Positions 18,918 through 28,854 of a stretch of DNA of 60,280 nt are shown here, piece after piece; the stretch's first letter is position 1; every line of letters starts with the position of its first letter. The notes below the pieces were generated by a model. The model made no database searches. It was not told the DNA's origin and saw only the letters and a list, made by a program, of their open reading frames with translations. Where the stretch lies: assembly GCF_008868155.1 (NCBI RefSeq), contig NZ_WBKR01000012.1:1-60280 (forward strand), given 5' to 3'. The position numbers and the translations under genes are program-made. The stretch is from Micromonospora sp. ALFpr18c. Its GTDB lineage: Bacteria; Actinomycetota; Actinomycetes; Mycobacteriales; Micromonosporaceae.

Positions 18918-19979
18918 TCAGCCGATCGTCTCCCGCTCCCGCCACGCGGTGCGCAGCGACGTCCGGCCGTTGGTCCGCAGCAGCGACCCCTCGTACACCC
19001 GGGCGCCGGCGACCAGGAACGCACCGGCGGCGAGCAGCAGGACGGCCAGCGAGACGATCGGCTCCCACGCGGCCGCGTCCCCGGTGAACAGGCGCAGCGG
19101 CATGGCCGTCGGCGAGGAGAACGGCAGGTAGGACAGCACCCGCATCGCGGTGTCGTTGTCGTTCAGGAAGATCACCGCGAAGAACGGCAGCATGACGGCG
19201 AACTGCACCGGCGTCGACACGGCGGCGATGTCCTCCTGCCGGTTCGCCAGGGCGCCGGCCGCCGCCCACATCGCGGCGAGCAGCACGAATCCGAGCAGGA
19301 AGAACGGCACGAACCAGCCGATCGCCGGTGCGAGCAGGGTGAGCAGGCCCCCGCTGTCGCCGAGCTGTAGTCCGAGTACCGCCACCACCGCGATGAGCGC
19401 GATCTGACCCAGCGCCAGCAGCGCCCCCGCCACGACCTTGCCGGCCAGCAGCGCCCGGACCGGTACGGCGGCGACCAGGATCTCCACGATCCGGGTCTGC
19501 TTCTCCTCGATGACGCTCTGCGCGATCTGCACGCCGAAGGTCTGCGAGGTGATGAAGAAGACGAACGCGAAGACGAACGGCACCAGGAACGCCACCACCG
19601 GGTCGACCGCGTCCGGGTCGAGCAACCGTACCGGCGGTGCGCTGCTCAGCGCGCGGACGACGTCCTCGGGGGTTTCGTCCATGGCGAGCACCGTCGGCCC
19701 GGCGACCACTGCGGCGTCGGTGTCCCCGTCGCGGACGGCCCGCTCGGCCGCCCGGTCGTCGGGCACGACACGGACGTCGAGACCGGCGGCGCGCAGCGGA
19801 CCGGCCGCGCTCTCGGTCACCGCGACGCTGTCCGGCCCGCCGGAGAGCAGCGGCGGCAGGATGGTGCCCGCCGCGGCGATCAGCAGGAAGAAGAGCGTGC
19901 CGAACAGGAAGGTACGGTCGCGCAGCTTGACCCGGATCTCGCGTTCGGCGACCAGCCGGGTGGCCTGGGTGACGTTCAC
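18918..19979 (-). CDS. ABC-2 type exporter permease (NatB-like)
   Basis: 353 residues. One transmembrane helix near the N-terminus, a large extracytoplasmic loop, then about five helices toward the C-terminus, the NatB/CcmB-like ABC-2 layout. The GTG start (19979) overlaps the stop of the upstream ATPase by 4 nt, so the pair is translationally coupled. It should form a homodimeric export channel with the ATPase encoded upstream. The substrate is unknown. The two-component system just upstream in the same direction suggests induction by envelope or drug stress, as inference. Confidence 0.88.
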   Translation of the reverse strand: MNVTQATRLVAEREIRVKLRDRTFLFGTLFFLLIAAAGTILPPLLSGGPDSVAVTESAAGPLRAAGLDVRVVPDDRAAERAVRDGDTDAAVVAGPTVLAMDETPEDVVRALSSAPPVRLLDPDAVDPVVAFLVPFVFAFVFFITSQTFGVQIAQSVIEEKQTRIVEILVAAVPVRALLAGKVVAGALLALGQIALIAVVAVLGLQLGDSGGLLTLLAPAIGWFVPFFLLGFVLLAAMWAAAGALANRQEDIAAVSTPVQFAVMLPFFAVIFLNDNDTAMRVLSYLPFSSPTAMPLRLFTGDAAAWEPIVSLAVLLLAAGAFLVAGARVYEGSLLRTNGRTSLRTAWRERETIG

Positions 19980-20869
19980 TGGGTGACCTCTCGGAAGATC
20001 TCGGTGAGCGAGGGGCTGACCGGGCGGAAGGCACGGACCGGGCCCCGGGCCAGGGCGGCGTGCAGCACGGGCTGTTCGTCGGCGCCGGCCGGCAGGTCGA
20101 ACACCGCCCGCGCGCCGTCCAACTCGACCAGGGTCACCCCGGGCTCGTCGCGTACCCACCCGGCGTCGGTCGCCACGATGAGTTCGTAGCGGGGCACGGT
20201 GTACGTGTCGCGCAGCTGCCGGCGGCTGCCGGCCGCCCGGATACCCCCGTCCGCGATGATCACCAGGTCGTCGCAGAGCCGCTCGACCACGTCGAGTTGG
20301 TGGCTGGAGAAGAGCACCGGCGCACCGGCGGCGGCCCGTTCCCGCAGCACCGCGACGACCGTGTCGACGGCCAGCGGGTCCAGCCCGGAGAACGGCTCGT
20401 CGAGCACCAGCACCTCCGGATCGTGCACCAGGGCGGCGGCGATCTGGGCGCGCTGCTGGTTGCCCAGCGACAGCGTCTCCAGCAGGTCGTCACCCCGCTC
20501 GGCGAGACCGACCCGTTCCAGCAGGGCGTCGGTGGCGCGCCGGGCGGCAGGGGCGTCCAGGCCGTGCAACCGGCCCAGGTAGGTCACCTGCTCCCGCGTG
20601 GTCATCTTGGGGTAGAGACCCCGCTCCTCCGGCATGTAGCCGAAGCGCCGCCGGTCCTGCCGGGTCAGCTTCGCACCGCCCCAGGTCACCTCGCCCGCGT
20701 CCGGGGCGAGCACGCCGAGAATGATGCGCATGGAGGTGGTCTTGCCGGCGCCGTTGGCGCCCACGAAGCCGGTCATCCGGCCGGCGGCCACCTCGAAGGA
20801 GACGTTCCTGAGTACCTGCCGGTCGCCGAAGCTGCGGTCGACGCCGTCCAGGCGCAGCGTGCTGGTCAC
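19976..20869 (-). CDS. ABC transporter ATPase (NatA-like)
   Basis: 297 residues with Walker A GANGAGKTT, signature LSLGNQQR, Walker B VLVLDEPFSGLDP and the H-loop SSHQLD. The extra C-terminal domain ending in SLTEIFREV is typical of NatA/drug-exporter ATPases. GTG start at 20869. Coupled by a 4-nt overlap to the permease. 81 nt separate it from the upstream response-regulator gene, so it is probably in the same transcript. Confidence 0.93.
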   Translation of the reverse strand: MTSTLRLDGVDRSFGDRQVLRNVSFEVAAGRMTGFVGANGAGKTTSMRIILGVLAPDAGEVTWGGAKLTRQDRRRFGYMPEERGLYPKMTTREQVTYLGRLHGLDAPAARRATDALLERVGLAERGDDLLETLSLGNQQRAQIAAALVHDPEVLVLDEPFSGLDPLAVDTVVAVLRERAAAGAPVLFSSHQLDVVERLCDDLVIIADGGIRAAGSRRQLRDTYTVPRYELIVATDAGWVRDEPGVTLVELDGARAVFDLPAGADEQPVLHAALARGPVRAFRPVSPSLTEIFREVTQ

Positions 20870-20950
20870 GCGCCCACGCTAGATCGGGTACGTCCGCGTG
20901 CCGTCCGCCCGGGGGTTGAGGTGCGGGGTCCGTCCCGCGACGGATACCGG

Positions 20951-21649
20951 TCACCCGCCGGGGCGTACCACCCCGTTCTCGTACGCGAAGACCACCGCCT
21001 GGACCCGGTCGCGCAGGCCGAGTTTGGCCAGTACCCGGCTCACGTGGGTCTTCACCGTCGCCTCGCCGAGGTGCATCGTGACGGCGATCTCGGCGTTGCT
21101 CGCCCCGGCGGCGAGCAGCACCAGCACCTCGGACTCACGCGGGGTCAGCTCGCGCAGTGCGGCGTCGGCGTCCGGCCCCCGGTGGGCGGTGCCGGCCGGG
21201 TCGCCGGGGCGGGCGAACGTGGAGATGACCCGGCGGGTGATCTCCGGGGCGAGCAGGCCGTCGCCCCGGGCGAGCACCTGGATCGCCTCGATGAGTTCCT
21301 CCGGTGTGCCGTTCTTGAGCAGGAAGCCGCTGGCCCCGGCGCGCAGGGCGGCGAACAGGTAGTCGTCGCGGTCGAAGGTGGTGAGGATCAGCACCGCCGG
21401 GGCGCCGGCCCCGTCGCCGGTGATCCGCCGGGTGGCCTCCAGCCCGTCCATCCCGGGCATCTCGACGTCCATCAGCACCACGTCGGGTCGGGTGGCGCGG
21501 GCCATGGTGACGGCACGCTCGCCGTCGGCGGCCTCGCCGACCACCTCGATGTCGTCCTCCACCTCGAGGATGATCCGGAATCCGGTGCGGACGAGGTGCT
21601 GGTCGTCGGCGAGCAGCACCCGGATCGGGGCACCCGGTGCGCCGTTCAC
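20951..21649 (-). CDS. NarL/LuxR-family response regulator
   Basis: 232 residues. Receiver domain with LADDQ at the acidic pocket and phosphoacceptor D61 (VVLMD); LuxR-type helix-turn-helix near 165-225 (LTPRESEVLVLLAAGASNAEIA). The GTG start at 21649 overlaps the kinase stop by 4 nt. Cognate of the kinase upstream. The ABC exporter directly downstream is its most likely target, by context. Confidence 0.95.
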   Translation of the reverse strand: MNGAPGAPIRVLLADDQHLVRTGFRIILEVEDDIEVVGEAADGERAVTMARATRPDVVLMDVEMPGMDGLEATRRITGDGAGAPAVLILTTFDRDDYLFAALRAGASGFLLKNGTPEELIEAIQVLARGDGLLAPEITRRVISTFARPGDPAGTAHRGPDADAALRELTPRESEVLVLLAAGASNAEIAVTMHLGEATVKTHVSRVLAKLGLRDRVQAVVFAYENGVVRPGG

Positions 21650-23103
21650 GCCGACCGCTCCGCGCCGGAGGTGACGGACGACCGCTCGTCGGTGCTCTTC
21701 CGGGGGCCGCCGGCCGGCTGGTCCGCGAGCGGGAAACGGGCGCGTACCCGCCAACCGCCGCCGGCGCGGGGGCCGGCCTCCAACTCGCCGTCGTGGGCGG
21801 TGACCCGCTCGCGCATGCCGATCAGGCCGAGCCCGGCGGCGTCGGGTCGACCGGGTCGCCCGTCGTCGGTCACGTCGACCTCCACCTCCCGGGCCAGGTA
21901 GCGGACCCGCACGTCCAGCAGGCTCGCCCCGGCGTGCTTCAGCGTGTTGGTGACCGCCTCCTGCGTCACCCGGTAGGCCGCCTGCGACACCGACTCGGGC
22001 AGCGCGACCGGGTCGCCGTACACCCCGAGGGTTGCCGTCAGGCCCGCGGCCCGCGCCCGCTCGACCAGCTCGGCGATCCGCTCGACGTCGCCGGCCGTGG
22101 GCTGCTCGACGTCGGCGTCGCCGGAGGCGCGCAGCACGCCGAGCATCCGGCGCAGCTCGTCGACGGCCGTGCGGGCGCTCTGCTCGATGGCGGTGAGCGC
22201 GGTGCGGGCCTTGCCCGGGTCGCGGTCGAACACCCGCCGGCAGGCGGACGCCTGCACGCCCATCACCGACACGTGGTGGGCGACCACGTCGTGCAGCTCC
22301 CGGGCGATCCGGACCCGTTCACCGAGCACCGCCCGTTCCCGGGCCTCGGCCTGGGAGCGGCGCAGGTCCTCGGCCTGTTCGCACAGCTCGTGCTCGCGCC
22401 GCGCGGCCACCCAAGCGGTCTCGCCGAAGAAGTACGCGAACCCGAAGACGAGCACGTTGACCAGGACGCCGGTGACCATCGCGGCGAGCACCGGCGGCAC
22501 CGGCCCGACCGCGTCGGCGAACGCGTCGGGCGGGATGTGGTCGATCGTCACCGCGTAGTACACACCCAGCCAGGCGAACATCGTGGCGATCACGCCGATC
22601 CGCAGCCGGCGGGCCAACCGGTGATCGGGCCCCCACGCGCCCAGGGTGTAGAGGGCACAGAACAGCGCCCACGAGGAGAACTGGGTCTCCGGGGCCGATC
22701 GTGCCTGCGCGGCGATGAACGCCGCCGAGACGGCCAGCAGGGTCGCGGCCGGCCAGCGGCGGCGCCAGATCAGCGGCAGGGTCACCGCGACGGCCCAGAG
22801 CAGCTGCTCCGGCCCGGACGGCGGTGGCCCCAGCAGGAACGCCCCGGTGCTGCGGGCCAGGGTAAGGCTGGCCAGCGCCAGCCCGGTCACCGCCAGCCCG
22901 AGCCACACGTCGTTGCGGCGCTGCTGCGGCGTCGGCCCGGGACGGCGCCATTCCTCTCGCGGTACGACGACGGCCATCCGGGAACGATGCCACGTCAGCC
23001 GCCCCACCCGCAGACCGGGCAGGGCGGTGCGGCTCCGGCCACCTGCACGGGCGGCGGCCCGGCGCGGGGTACGCGCCGGGCCGCCGGGTGGGGTGTCGTT
23101 CAT
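21646..23103 (-). CDS. Membrane sensor histidine kinase (DesK/NarX type)
   Basis: 485 residues from ATG 23103. Several transmembrane helices occupy about residues 65-200; the HisKA_3 dimerisation motif RELHDVVAHHVS carries the phospho-acceptor H271, and the ATPase domain ends with GLGLIGMRERV. ATG 23103 overlaps the upstream stop as ATGA, matching the coupling seen throughout this operon, but it adds an Arg-rich 42-residue tail; ATG 22977 (MAVVVPREEW) is the main alternative. Neither has a good Shine-Dalgarno. Intramembrane-sensing layout with no large extracellular loop. Confidence 0.9.
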   Translation of the reverse strand: MNDTPPGGPARTPRRAAARAGGRSRTALPGLRVGRLTWHRSRMAVVVPREEWRRPGPTPQQRRNDVWLGLAVTGLALASLTLARSTGAFLLGPPPSGPEQLLWAVAVTLPLIWRRRWPAATLLAVSAAFIAAQARSAPETQFSSWALFCALYTLGAWGPDHRLARRLRIGVIATMFAWLGVYYAVTIDHIPPDAFADAVGPVPPVLAAMVTGVLVNVLVFGFAYFFGETAWVAARREHELCEQAEDLRRSQAEARERAVLGERVRIARELHDVVAHHVSVMGVQASACRRVFDRDPGKARTALTAIEQSARTAVDELRRMLGVLRASGDADVEQPTAGDVERIAELVERARAAGLTATLGVYGDPVALPESVSQAAYRVTQEAVTNTLKHAGASLLDVRVRYLAREVEVDVTDDGRPGRPDAAGLGLIGMRERVTAHDGELEAGPRAGGGWRVRARFPLADQPAGGPRKSTDERSSVTSGAERSA

Positions 23104-24047
23104 GCCGTCTGGCGGCGGGTCTTGATCGCGGTGTCGACCAGGTCCCAGATCATGATCACGGCCGTGCTCACCACGATGATCGCTCCGAGGACGTCGCGGT
23201 TGTCCGTGTCCGCCAGCCAGCTGAAGCGCTCGGCCAGGGTCGGGTTGAGCAGCCGGTCGGAGAGCGCCAGCCAGATCACCGGCACCGAGAACGCCAGGTT
23301 GAGCAGCGCCTTGACGCCGAACAGCGTCCAGGTCCAGCGTCCGACCCGGTACTTGACGACCTCGAAGATCGCGCTGGCGACGAGCACGACGATCAGCGCC
23401 GGCAGCCAGAACGACCACAGTGCCGGGTCGAGGATCGGAATGTTCTCGCCGTTGGTGTCGCGTACCCAGGACTGGAACTGCTGCAACGTCAGGTATCCGA
23501 TGGTCACCACCAGCATGACCACTGCGGCGATGGTGTCGGCGAGGGGGATGCCTCGTCGCACCGGAGCGACGGGCAGCTGGTCGACGGTCCACTCTGGCAG
23601 GTCCACGGCAGTCTGAGTGCGCTCGATGATGGCGAAGGTCAGGGTGAGCCAGAAGGTGATCTGCACGGCCACCTGCATGGCCACGGCGACGCCGGGCCCG
23701 ATGGCGCCGAAGCCCTTTCCCTCCGCCACCTCGACCACTGTGACGATCGTGCCGACGAGCGCCGGAATGAAGGTGAGCAGGAGCTTCAGCAGTCGCAGCC
23801 AGATCAGGTAGTAGGTCGGGCCGATGAGTTGCAGCCGACGGTCGGCGTACCGGGCGGCCAGCACGTCCGGGTTGCCCAGCTCGGTCAGCACCTCGCGCTC
23901 TGCCGTGGCGGCGTCCTGACCGCTGTCGGTCCGACCCTCGATCATGTCGTCGATGGAGGCGCGCAGCTCGCTGGCGATCTCGTTGCGGCGCGGCGCGGGC
24001 ACCGAGCGCAGGGTGGCGGCGAGGTAGCGGTCGGTCAGGGTGTTCAT
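23100..24047 (-). CDS. HAAS-domain membrane protein (PadR partner)
   Basis: 315 residues. The N-terminal helical domain (about 1-75; RNEIASELRASIDDMIEGR, then GNPDVLAARY) is the HAAS/DUF1700-like 'permease prefix' domain that often follows padR genes. About seven transmembrane helices follow. Start at 24047 overlaps the padR stop by ATGA. The role is unknown; proteins of this kind are thought to signal with their PadR partner. Confidence 0.82.
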   Translation of the reverse strand: MNTLTDRYLAATLRSVPAPRRNEIASELRASIDDMIEGRTDSGQDAATAEREVLTELGNPDVLAARYADRRLQLIGPTYYLIWLRLLKLLLTFIPALVGTIVTVVEVAEGKGFGAIGPGVAVAMQVAVQITFWLTLTFAIIERTQTAVDLPEWTVDQLPVAPVRRGIPLADTIAAVVMLVVTIGYLTLQQFQSWVRDTNGENIPILDPALWSFWLPALIVVLVASAIFEVVKYRVGRWTWTLFGVKALLNLAFSVPVIWLALSDRLLNPTLAERFSWLADTDNRDVLGAIIVVSTAVIMIWDLVDTAIKTRRQTA

Positions 24048-24385
24048 CGGTCCACTCCTTGGATGAGCCCGGTGATGGAGGTCTGCACGGCGGCGAGATC
24101 ATCGAGGAGCCGGTTCAGCATCGACTCGCCCTCGTCGCTGGTCCGGTAGAACTTGCGCGGTCGGCTTTCCTCGGTGTTCCACTCGCTGGTCAGCAGCCCC
24201 TGGTCCTCCAGGCGGCGCAGCAGCGGGTAGAGCGTGTTGGCGTCCACCGGGAAGCCGTGGTCGGTGAGCCGTTGCAGCAGTGCGTAGCCGTAGTCCGGGT
24301 GCCGGAGCGCGACCAGGCTGGCCACCACGACCGTGCCTCGACGCAACTCCTGCAGGTGCGTCCGTAGAACGTCCTCGCTAACCAT
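24044..24385 (-). CDS. PadR-family transcriptional regulator
   Basis: 113 residues, the short PadR subfamily. Winged-helix core YGYALLQRLTDHGFPVDANTLYPLLRRLEDQGLL, then the wing RKFYRTSDEG and a short C-terminal dimerisation helix. First gene of the padR-HAAS-kinase-regulator-ABC operon. It starts essentially at the predicted transcription start (leaderless) and has a perfect palindrome in its promoter, pointing to autorepression. Confidence 0.93.
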   Translation of the reverse strand: MVSEDVLRTHLQELRRGTVVVASLVALRHPDYGYALLQRLTDHGFPVDANTLYPLLRRLEDQGLLTSEWNTEESRPRKFYRTSDEGESMLNRLLDDLAAVQTSITGLIQGVDR

Positions 24386-24392
24386 GCGTCAC

Positions 24393-24422
24393 ACCATACT
24401 GTGTGGCACACACTGTTGTCTA
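24393..24422 (-). promoter_or_regulatory. padR operon promoter with embedded palindromic operator
   Basis: On the minus strand, TAGACA (24422-24417) and TATGGT (24398-24393) are separated by 18 nt. The palindrome TGTGTGGCACACA (24400-24412) fills the spacer. The start codon (24385) lies about 8 nt after the -10 box, so the mRNA would be leaderless. Confidence 0.6.
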
Positions 24423-24509
24423 GAAAGACAGCGTTGTGTCGGAGGGGGGCACCACGAAGCAGGGCCCGCGCCTCATGGCGCGGGCCCTGCTGGCAAACCG
24501 GAACTGGCG

Positions 24510-25130
24510 TTACTCGAAGCGGGACACGTCTCCCGCGCCCCGGCGCAGGATCTCCGGTTCGGGTCCGGACAGGTCGATCACCGTCGTCGGTTCCCTGCCG
24601 CAGTCGCCGGCGTCGAGCACCGCGTCGAGCTGGTGGTCGAGCCGTTCCTTGATCTCCCACCCCTGGGTCATCGGCTCGTCGTCGCCGGGCAGGACCAGGG
24701 TGCTCGACACCAGCGGCTCGCCCAGCTCGGCGAGCAGCGCCTGGGTCACGGTGTGCCGGGGTACGCGGACGCCGACGGTGCGCTTCTTCGGGTGCAGCAT
24801 GCGACGCGGCACCTCCTTGGTGGCCGGCAGGATGAACGTGTAGCTGCCCGGGGTGGTCGCCTTCACCAGGCGGAACACCGCGTTGTTGATCTGGACGAAC
24901 TGGCCGAGCTGCGCGAAGTCCCGGCAGACCAGGGTGAAGTGGTGCCGGTCGTCGAGGTGGCGGATCTCGCGGATCCGGTCCAGCCCGTCCCGGTTGCCCA
25001 GCTGGATGCCGAGCGCGTAGCAGGAGTCCGTCGGGTAGGCGACCAGCCCACCGCCACGGATCAGGTCGGCGACCTGGCCGATGACCCGGGGTTGCGGGTT
25101 CTCCGGGTGTACGTCGTAGTACCTCGCCAT
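24510..25130 (-). CDS. YciO/YrdC/Sua5-type protein
   Basis: 206 residues. YrdC-type fold: GGLVAYPTDSCYALG, the KKRTVGVRVPRH segment and PLVSSTLVLPGDDEP. Sua5/TsaC enzymes make threonylcarbamoyl-AMP for tRNA t6A; this short version looks closer to the YciO branch, whose role is less clear. The start MARYYDVHPENPQPR at 25130 is the usual YciO beginning; a longer open frame upstream is not supported. Divergent from dnaE. Confidence 0.85.
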   Translation of the reverse strand: MARYYDVHPENPQPRVIGQVADLIRGGGLVAYPTDSCYALGIQLGNRDGLDRIREIRHLDDRHHFTLVCRDFAQLGQFVQINNAVFRLVKATTPGSYTFILPATKEVPRRMLHPKKRTVGVRVPRHTVTQALLAELGEPLVSSTLVLPGDDEPMTQGWEIKERLDHQLDAVLDAGDCGREPTTVIDLSGPEPEILRRGAGDVSRFE

Positions 25131-25274
25131 CCTGAAGAGCCTAGGCCCATCGGGTGCGATCAGGAGACGAGGGACACCCTCGGCGCGGACGGTGGAGCCG
25201 CCGAGATCACCTCGGTAGGGTAGGTCCCGGTCGGCTCCGACCATCTAGATCCACACCGCCGGGGGGCGCCAGGC

Positions 25275-28200
25275 ATGGCCGATTCGTTCGCGCATCTGCA
25301 CGTGCACACGGAGTACTCGATGCTCGACGGAGCGGCCCGACTCAAGGACCTGTTCGCCGAGGCCAACCGGCTCGGCATGCCGGCCGTGGCGATCACCGAC
25401 CACGGCAACATGCACGGCGCGAACGACTTCTACAACCAGGCGATGGCCGCCGGGATCACCCCGATCCTGGGCGTCGAGGCGTACGTGGCGCCGGAGTCGC
25501 GCTATCACAAGGCGCGGGTCAAGTGGGGCCGGCCGGAGCAGAAGAGCGACGACGTCTCGGGTAACGGCGCGATCACCCACAAGACCATGTGGGCGAAGAA
25601 CGCGCAGGGCCTGAAGAACCTGTTCACCCTCAACTCGCGCGCGTCCATGGAGGGGCACTACGTCAAGTGGCCCCGGATGGACATGGAGCTGATCGCCGAG
25701 CACGCCGAGGGGATCATGGCCACCACCGGCTGCCCGTCCGGCGCGGTGCAGACCCGGCTGCGGCTGGGGCAGTTCGACGAGGCGCTCAAGGTCGCGGCCA
25801 GCTACCAGGACATCTTCGGCAAGGACAACTACTTCCTGGAGATCATGGATCACGGGCTCTCCATCGAGCGCCGGGTCCGTGACGGGCTCACCGAGATCGC
25901 CCGCAAGCTCGACATCCCGCCGGTGGTCACCAACGACTCGCACTACACCCACGAGGCGCAGGCCACCGCGCACGACGTGCTGCTCTGCGTGCAGACCGGC
26001 AGCAACATCGACGACCCCAACCGGTTCCGGTTCGAGGGTGGCGGCTACTTCGTCAAGAGCGCCGACCAGATGCGCGCGGTCGACTCGTCCGAGCTGTGGC
26101 AGCAGGGTTGCCGCAACACCCTGCTGGTCGCCGAGAAGGTCGACCCGAAGGGCATGTTCGAGTTCCACAACCTGATGCCGCGTTTCCCGGTCCCGGAGGG
26201 GGAGACCGAGGAGTCCTGGTTCCGCAAGGAGACCTTCGCCGGTCTGGCCCGCCGCTACCCGAACGGCATCCCCGAGGGGCACGTCGTCCAGGCCGAGTAC
26301 GAGCTGGGCGTCATCAACCAGATGGGCTTCCCGTCGTACTTCCTCGTGGTCGCCGACTTCATCCAGTGGGCGAAGAACCAGGGCATCGCGGTGGGCCCGG
26401 GTCGTGGCTCGGCCGCCGGCTCCCTCGTGGCGTACGCGCTGGGCATCACCGACCTGGACCCGATCCCGCACGGGCTGATCTTCGAGCGGTTCCTCAACCC
26501 CGAGCGTGTCTCGATGCCGGATGTCGACATCGACTTCGACGAGCGTCGGCGCGGCGAGGTGATCAAGTACGTCACCGACAAGTGGGGCGAGGACAAGGTC
26601 GCCCAGATCGCGACCTTCGGCACGATCAAGGCGAAGGCCGCGATCAAGGACTCGGCCCGGGTGCTGGGCTTCCCGTACGCGGTGGGTGACCGGATCACCA
26701 AGGCGATGCCGCCGGCCGTGATGGGCAAGGACATCCCGCTCACCGGCATCTTCGACTCGAAGCATCCCCGCTACGCCGAGGCCGGCGAGATCCGTGGCCT
26801 GTACGAGTCCGACCCGGACGTCCGCAAGGTGATCGACACCGCGAAGGGCATCGAGGGGCTGATCCGGCAGACCGGTGTGCACGCCGCCGGCGTCATCATG
26901 TCCGCCGAGCCGATCATCGAGCACATCCCGTTGATGCGCCGCGACGCCGACGGGGCGATCATCACGCAGTTCGACTACCCGACCTGCGAGTCGCTCGGGC
27001 TGCTGAAGATGGACTTCCTCGGCCTGCGCAACCTGACGATCATCGACGACGCGGTCAAGAACATCGAGCTGAACCACGGCAAGAAGCTCGACCTGCTGGC
27101 CCTGCCGTTGGACGACCCGGCCGCCTACGAGCTGCTGGCCCGTGGTGACACCCTCGGCGTGTTCCAGCTCGACGGCGGGCCGATGCGGTCGCTGCTGCGG
27201 TTGATGAAGCCGGACAACTTCGAGGACATCTCCGCCGTCCTGGCGCTGTACCGGCCCGGACCGATGGGCGTCGACTCGCACACCAACTACGCGCTGCGCA
27301 AGAACGGCCTCCAGGAGATCACCCCGATCCACCCGGAGCTGGAGGAGCCGCTGCGGGAGATCCTGGCGCCCACCCACGGCCTGATCGTCTATCAGGAGCA
27401 GGTGCAGCGCGCCGCGCAGATCCTCGCCGGCTACACCCTCGGCCAGGCGGACCTGCTGCGCCGGGCGATGGGTAAGAAGAAGAAGGAGATCCTCGACAAG
27501 GAGTTCATCCCGTTCCGGGACGGCTGCCGCGAGCGCGGCTACTCCGATGAGGCCATCCAGGCGGTGTGGGACGTCCTGGTGCCGTTCGCCGGGTACGCCT
27601 TCAACAAGGCGCACTCCGCCGCGTACGGCCTGGTCTCCTACTGGACGGCGTACCTAAAGGCGCACTACCCGGCCGAGTACATGGCGGGGTTGCTCACGTC
27701 CGTCGGCGACGACAAGGACAAGATGGCGCTCTACCTGTCCGAGTGTCGCCGGATGCGCATCCAGGTGCTGCCGCCGGACGTGAACACCTCGGCCGGACCG
27801 TTCACCCCGGTCGGCAAGGACATCCGCTTCGGCCTGGCGGCCGTGCGCAATGTCGGCGCGAACGTGGTCGCCTCGATCATGCGGTGCCGGGACGAGAAGG
27901 GCGAGTACACCGACTTCTACGACTTCCTGTCCAAGGTGGACGCGGTGGTCTGCAACAAGAAGACCATCGAATCGCTGATCAAGGCGGGCGCCTTCGACTC
28001 CCTCGACCACCCGCGCAAGGGCCTGCTCGCGGTCCACGCGGACGCGATCGACGCGTACGCCGACGTCAAGCGCAAGGAGGCCGTCGGCCAGTACGACCTG
28101 TTCGGCGCCGGCTTCGGTGACGCCGACACGGGCGGTACGACGGTGATGCCGGTCATCGGCGACAGCGAGTGGGACAAACGCGACAAGCTGGCCTTCGAAC

Positions 28201-28805
28201 GCGAGATGCTCGGCCTGTACGTCTCCGACCACCCGCTCTTCGGCCTGGAGCACATCCTCAACGCGGCGGCCGACACCACCATCGCCTCCCTGGCCGAGGA
28301 CGGCGCGGTGCCCGACGGGGCGGTCGTCACCCTCGCCGGCATCCTCTCCGGCGTCCAGCGGCGGGTCACCAAGCAGGGCCGGGCCTGGGCCTCGGCCACC
28401 CTGGAGGACCTGGCCGGCGGCGTGGAGACGCTGTTCTTCCCCAACACGTACGAGGTGATCGGGCAGTACATCGCCGAGGACGCCATCGTGGTGGTCAAGG
28501 GCCGCGTGGACCGCCGCGACGACACGCCACGGATCATGGCGATGGACATGTCCATGCCGGACGTCAGCACCAGCGCCACCAACAAACCGGTCACCCTCAC
28601 CATCCCGGTGCACCGGTGCACGCCGCCGCTGGTGGAACGCCTGAAGGAGACCCTGGTGCTGCACCCCGGCGACACCGAGGTGCACGTCAAACTGCTCAAC
28701 GGCGGGCGCACCACCACCCTGCGGCTCGGTCCGTTCCGGGTGGCGGCGACGACCGCGCTGATGGGTGACCTGAAGAGCGTCCTCGGCCCGGCCAACGTGA
28801 GCTGA
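25275..28805 (+). CDS. dnaE: DNA polymerase III alpha subunit
   Basis: 1,176 residues, normal for the DnaE1 type. N-terminal PHP domain ([21 protein letters not shown]), catalytic aspartates D418 and D420 in PDVDIDFD, helix-hairpin-helix and OB regions toward the C-terminus. Replicative polymerase of the chromosome. Starts at ATG 25275 with a GC-rich leader (GGGGGGCGCC). A strong hairpin follows 6 nt after the stop. Confidence 0.97.
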   Translation: MADSFAHLHVHTEYSMLDGAARLKDLFAEANRLGMPAVAITDHGNMHGANDFYNQAMAAGITPILGVEAYVAPESRYHKARVKWGRPEQKSDDVSGNGAITHKTMWAKNAQGLKNLFTLNSRASMEGHYVKWPRMDMELIAEHAEGIMATTGCPSGAVQTRLRLGQFDEALKVAASYQDIFGKDNYFLEIMDHGLSIERRVRDGLTEIARKLDIPPVVTNDSHYTHEAQATAHDVLLCVQTGSNIDDPNRFRFEGGGYFVKSADQMRAVDSSELWQQGCRNTLLVAEKVDPKGMFEFHNLMPRFPVPEGETEESWFRKETFAGLARRYPNGIPEGHVVQAEYELGVINQMGFPSYFLVVADFIQWAKNQGIAVGPGRGSAAGSLVAYALGITDLDPIPHGLIFERFLNPERVSMPDVDIDFDERRRGEVIKYVTDKWGEDKVAQIATFGTIKAKAAIKDSARVLGFPYAVGDRITKAMPPAVMGKDIPLTGIFDSKHPRYAEAGEIRGLYESDPDVRKVIDTAKGIEGLIRQTGVHAAGVIMSAEPIIEHIPLMRRDADGAIITQFDYPTCESLGLLKMDFLGLRNLTIIDDAVKNIELNHGKKLDLLALPLDDPAAYELLARGDTLGVFQLDGGPMRSLLRLMKPDNFEDISAVLALYRPGPMGVDSHTNYALRKNGLQEITPIHPELEEPLREILAPTHGLIVYQEQVQRAAQILAGYTLGQADLLRRAMGKKKKEILDKEFIPFRDGCRERGYSDEAIQAVWDVLVPFAGYAFNKAHSAAYGLVSYWTAYLKAHYPAEYMAGLLTSVGDDKDKMALYLSECRRMRIQVLPPDVNTSAGPFTPVGKDIRFGLAAVRNVGANVVASIMRCRDEKGEYTDFYDFLSKVDAVVCNKKTIESLIKAGAFDSLDHPRKGLLAVHADAIDAYADVKRKEAVGQYDLFGAGFGDADTGGTTVMPVIGDSEWDKRDKLAFEREMLGLYVSDHPLFGLEHILNAAADTTIASLAEDGAVPDGAVVTLAGILSGVQRRVTKQGRAWASATLEDLAGGVETLFFPNTYEVIGQYIAEDAIVVVKGRVDRRDDTPRIMAMDMSMPDVSTSATNKPVTLTIPVHRCTPPLVERLKETLVLHPGDTEVHVKLLNGGRTTTLRLGPFRVAATTALMGDLKSVLGPANVS

Positions 28806-28811
28806 CCCGGC

Positions 28812-28846
28812 CGCGGCCCGGCCGGCGTGTGCCTGGCCGGGCCGCG
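28812..28846. terminator. Bidirectional hairpin between dnaE and the ABC-F gene
   Basis: Perfect 12-bp inverted repeat CGCGGCCCGGCC / GGCCGGGCCGCG with an 11-nt loop, between two convergent genes whose stops lie at 28805 and 28855. No T-run, as is common in high-GC actinomycetes. Confidence 0.75.
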
Positions 28847-28854
28847 ACGTCGGC

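Noticed and set aside
20060..21901. 613-residue plus-strand ORF over the ABC/regulator genes
   Set aside because: Antisense to two clear genes, with His/Gln/Gly-rich shadow composition.
25245..27614. 789-residue minus-strand ORF opposite dnaE
   Set aside because: Antisense shadow of dnaE.
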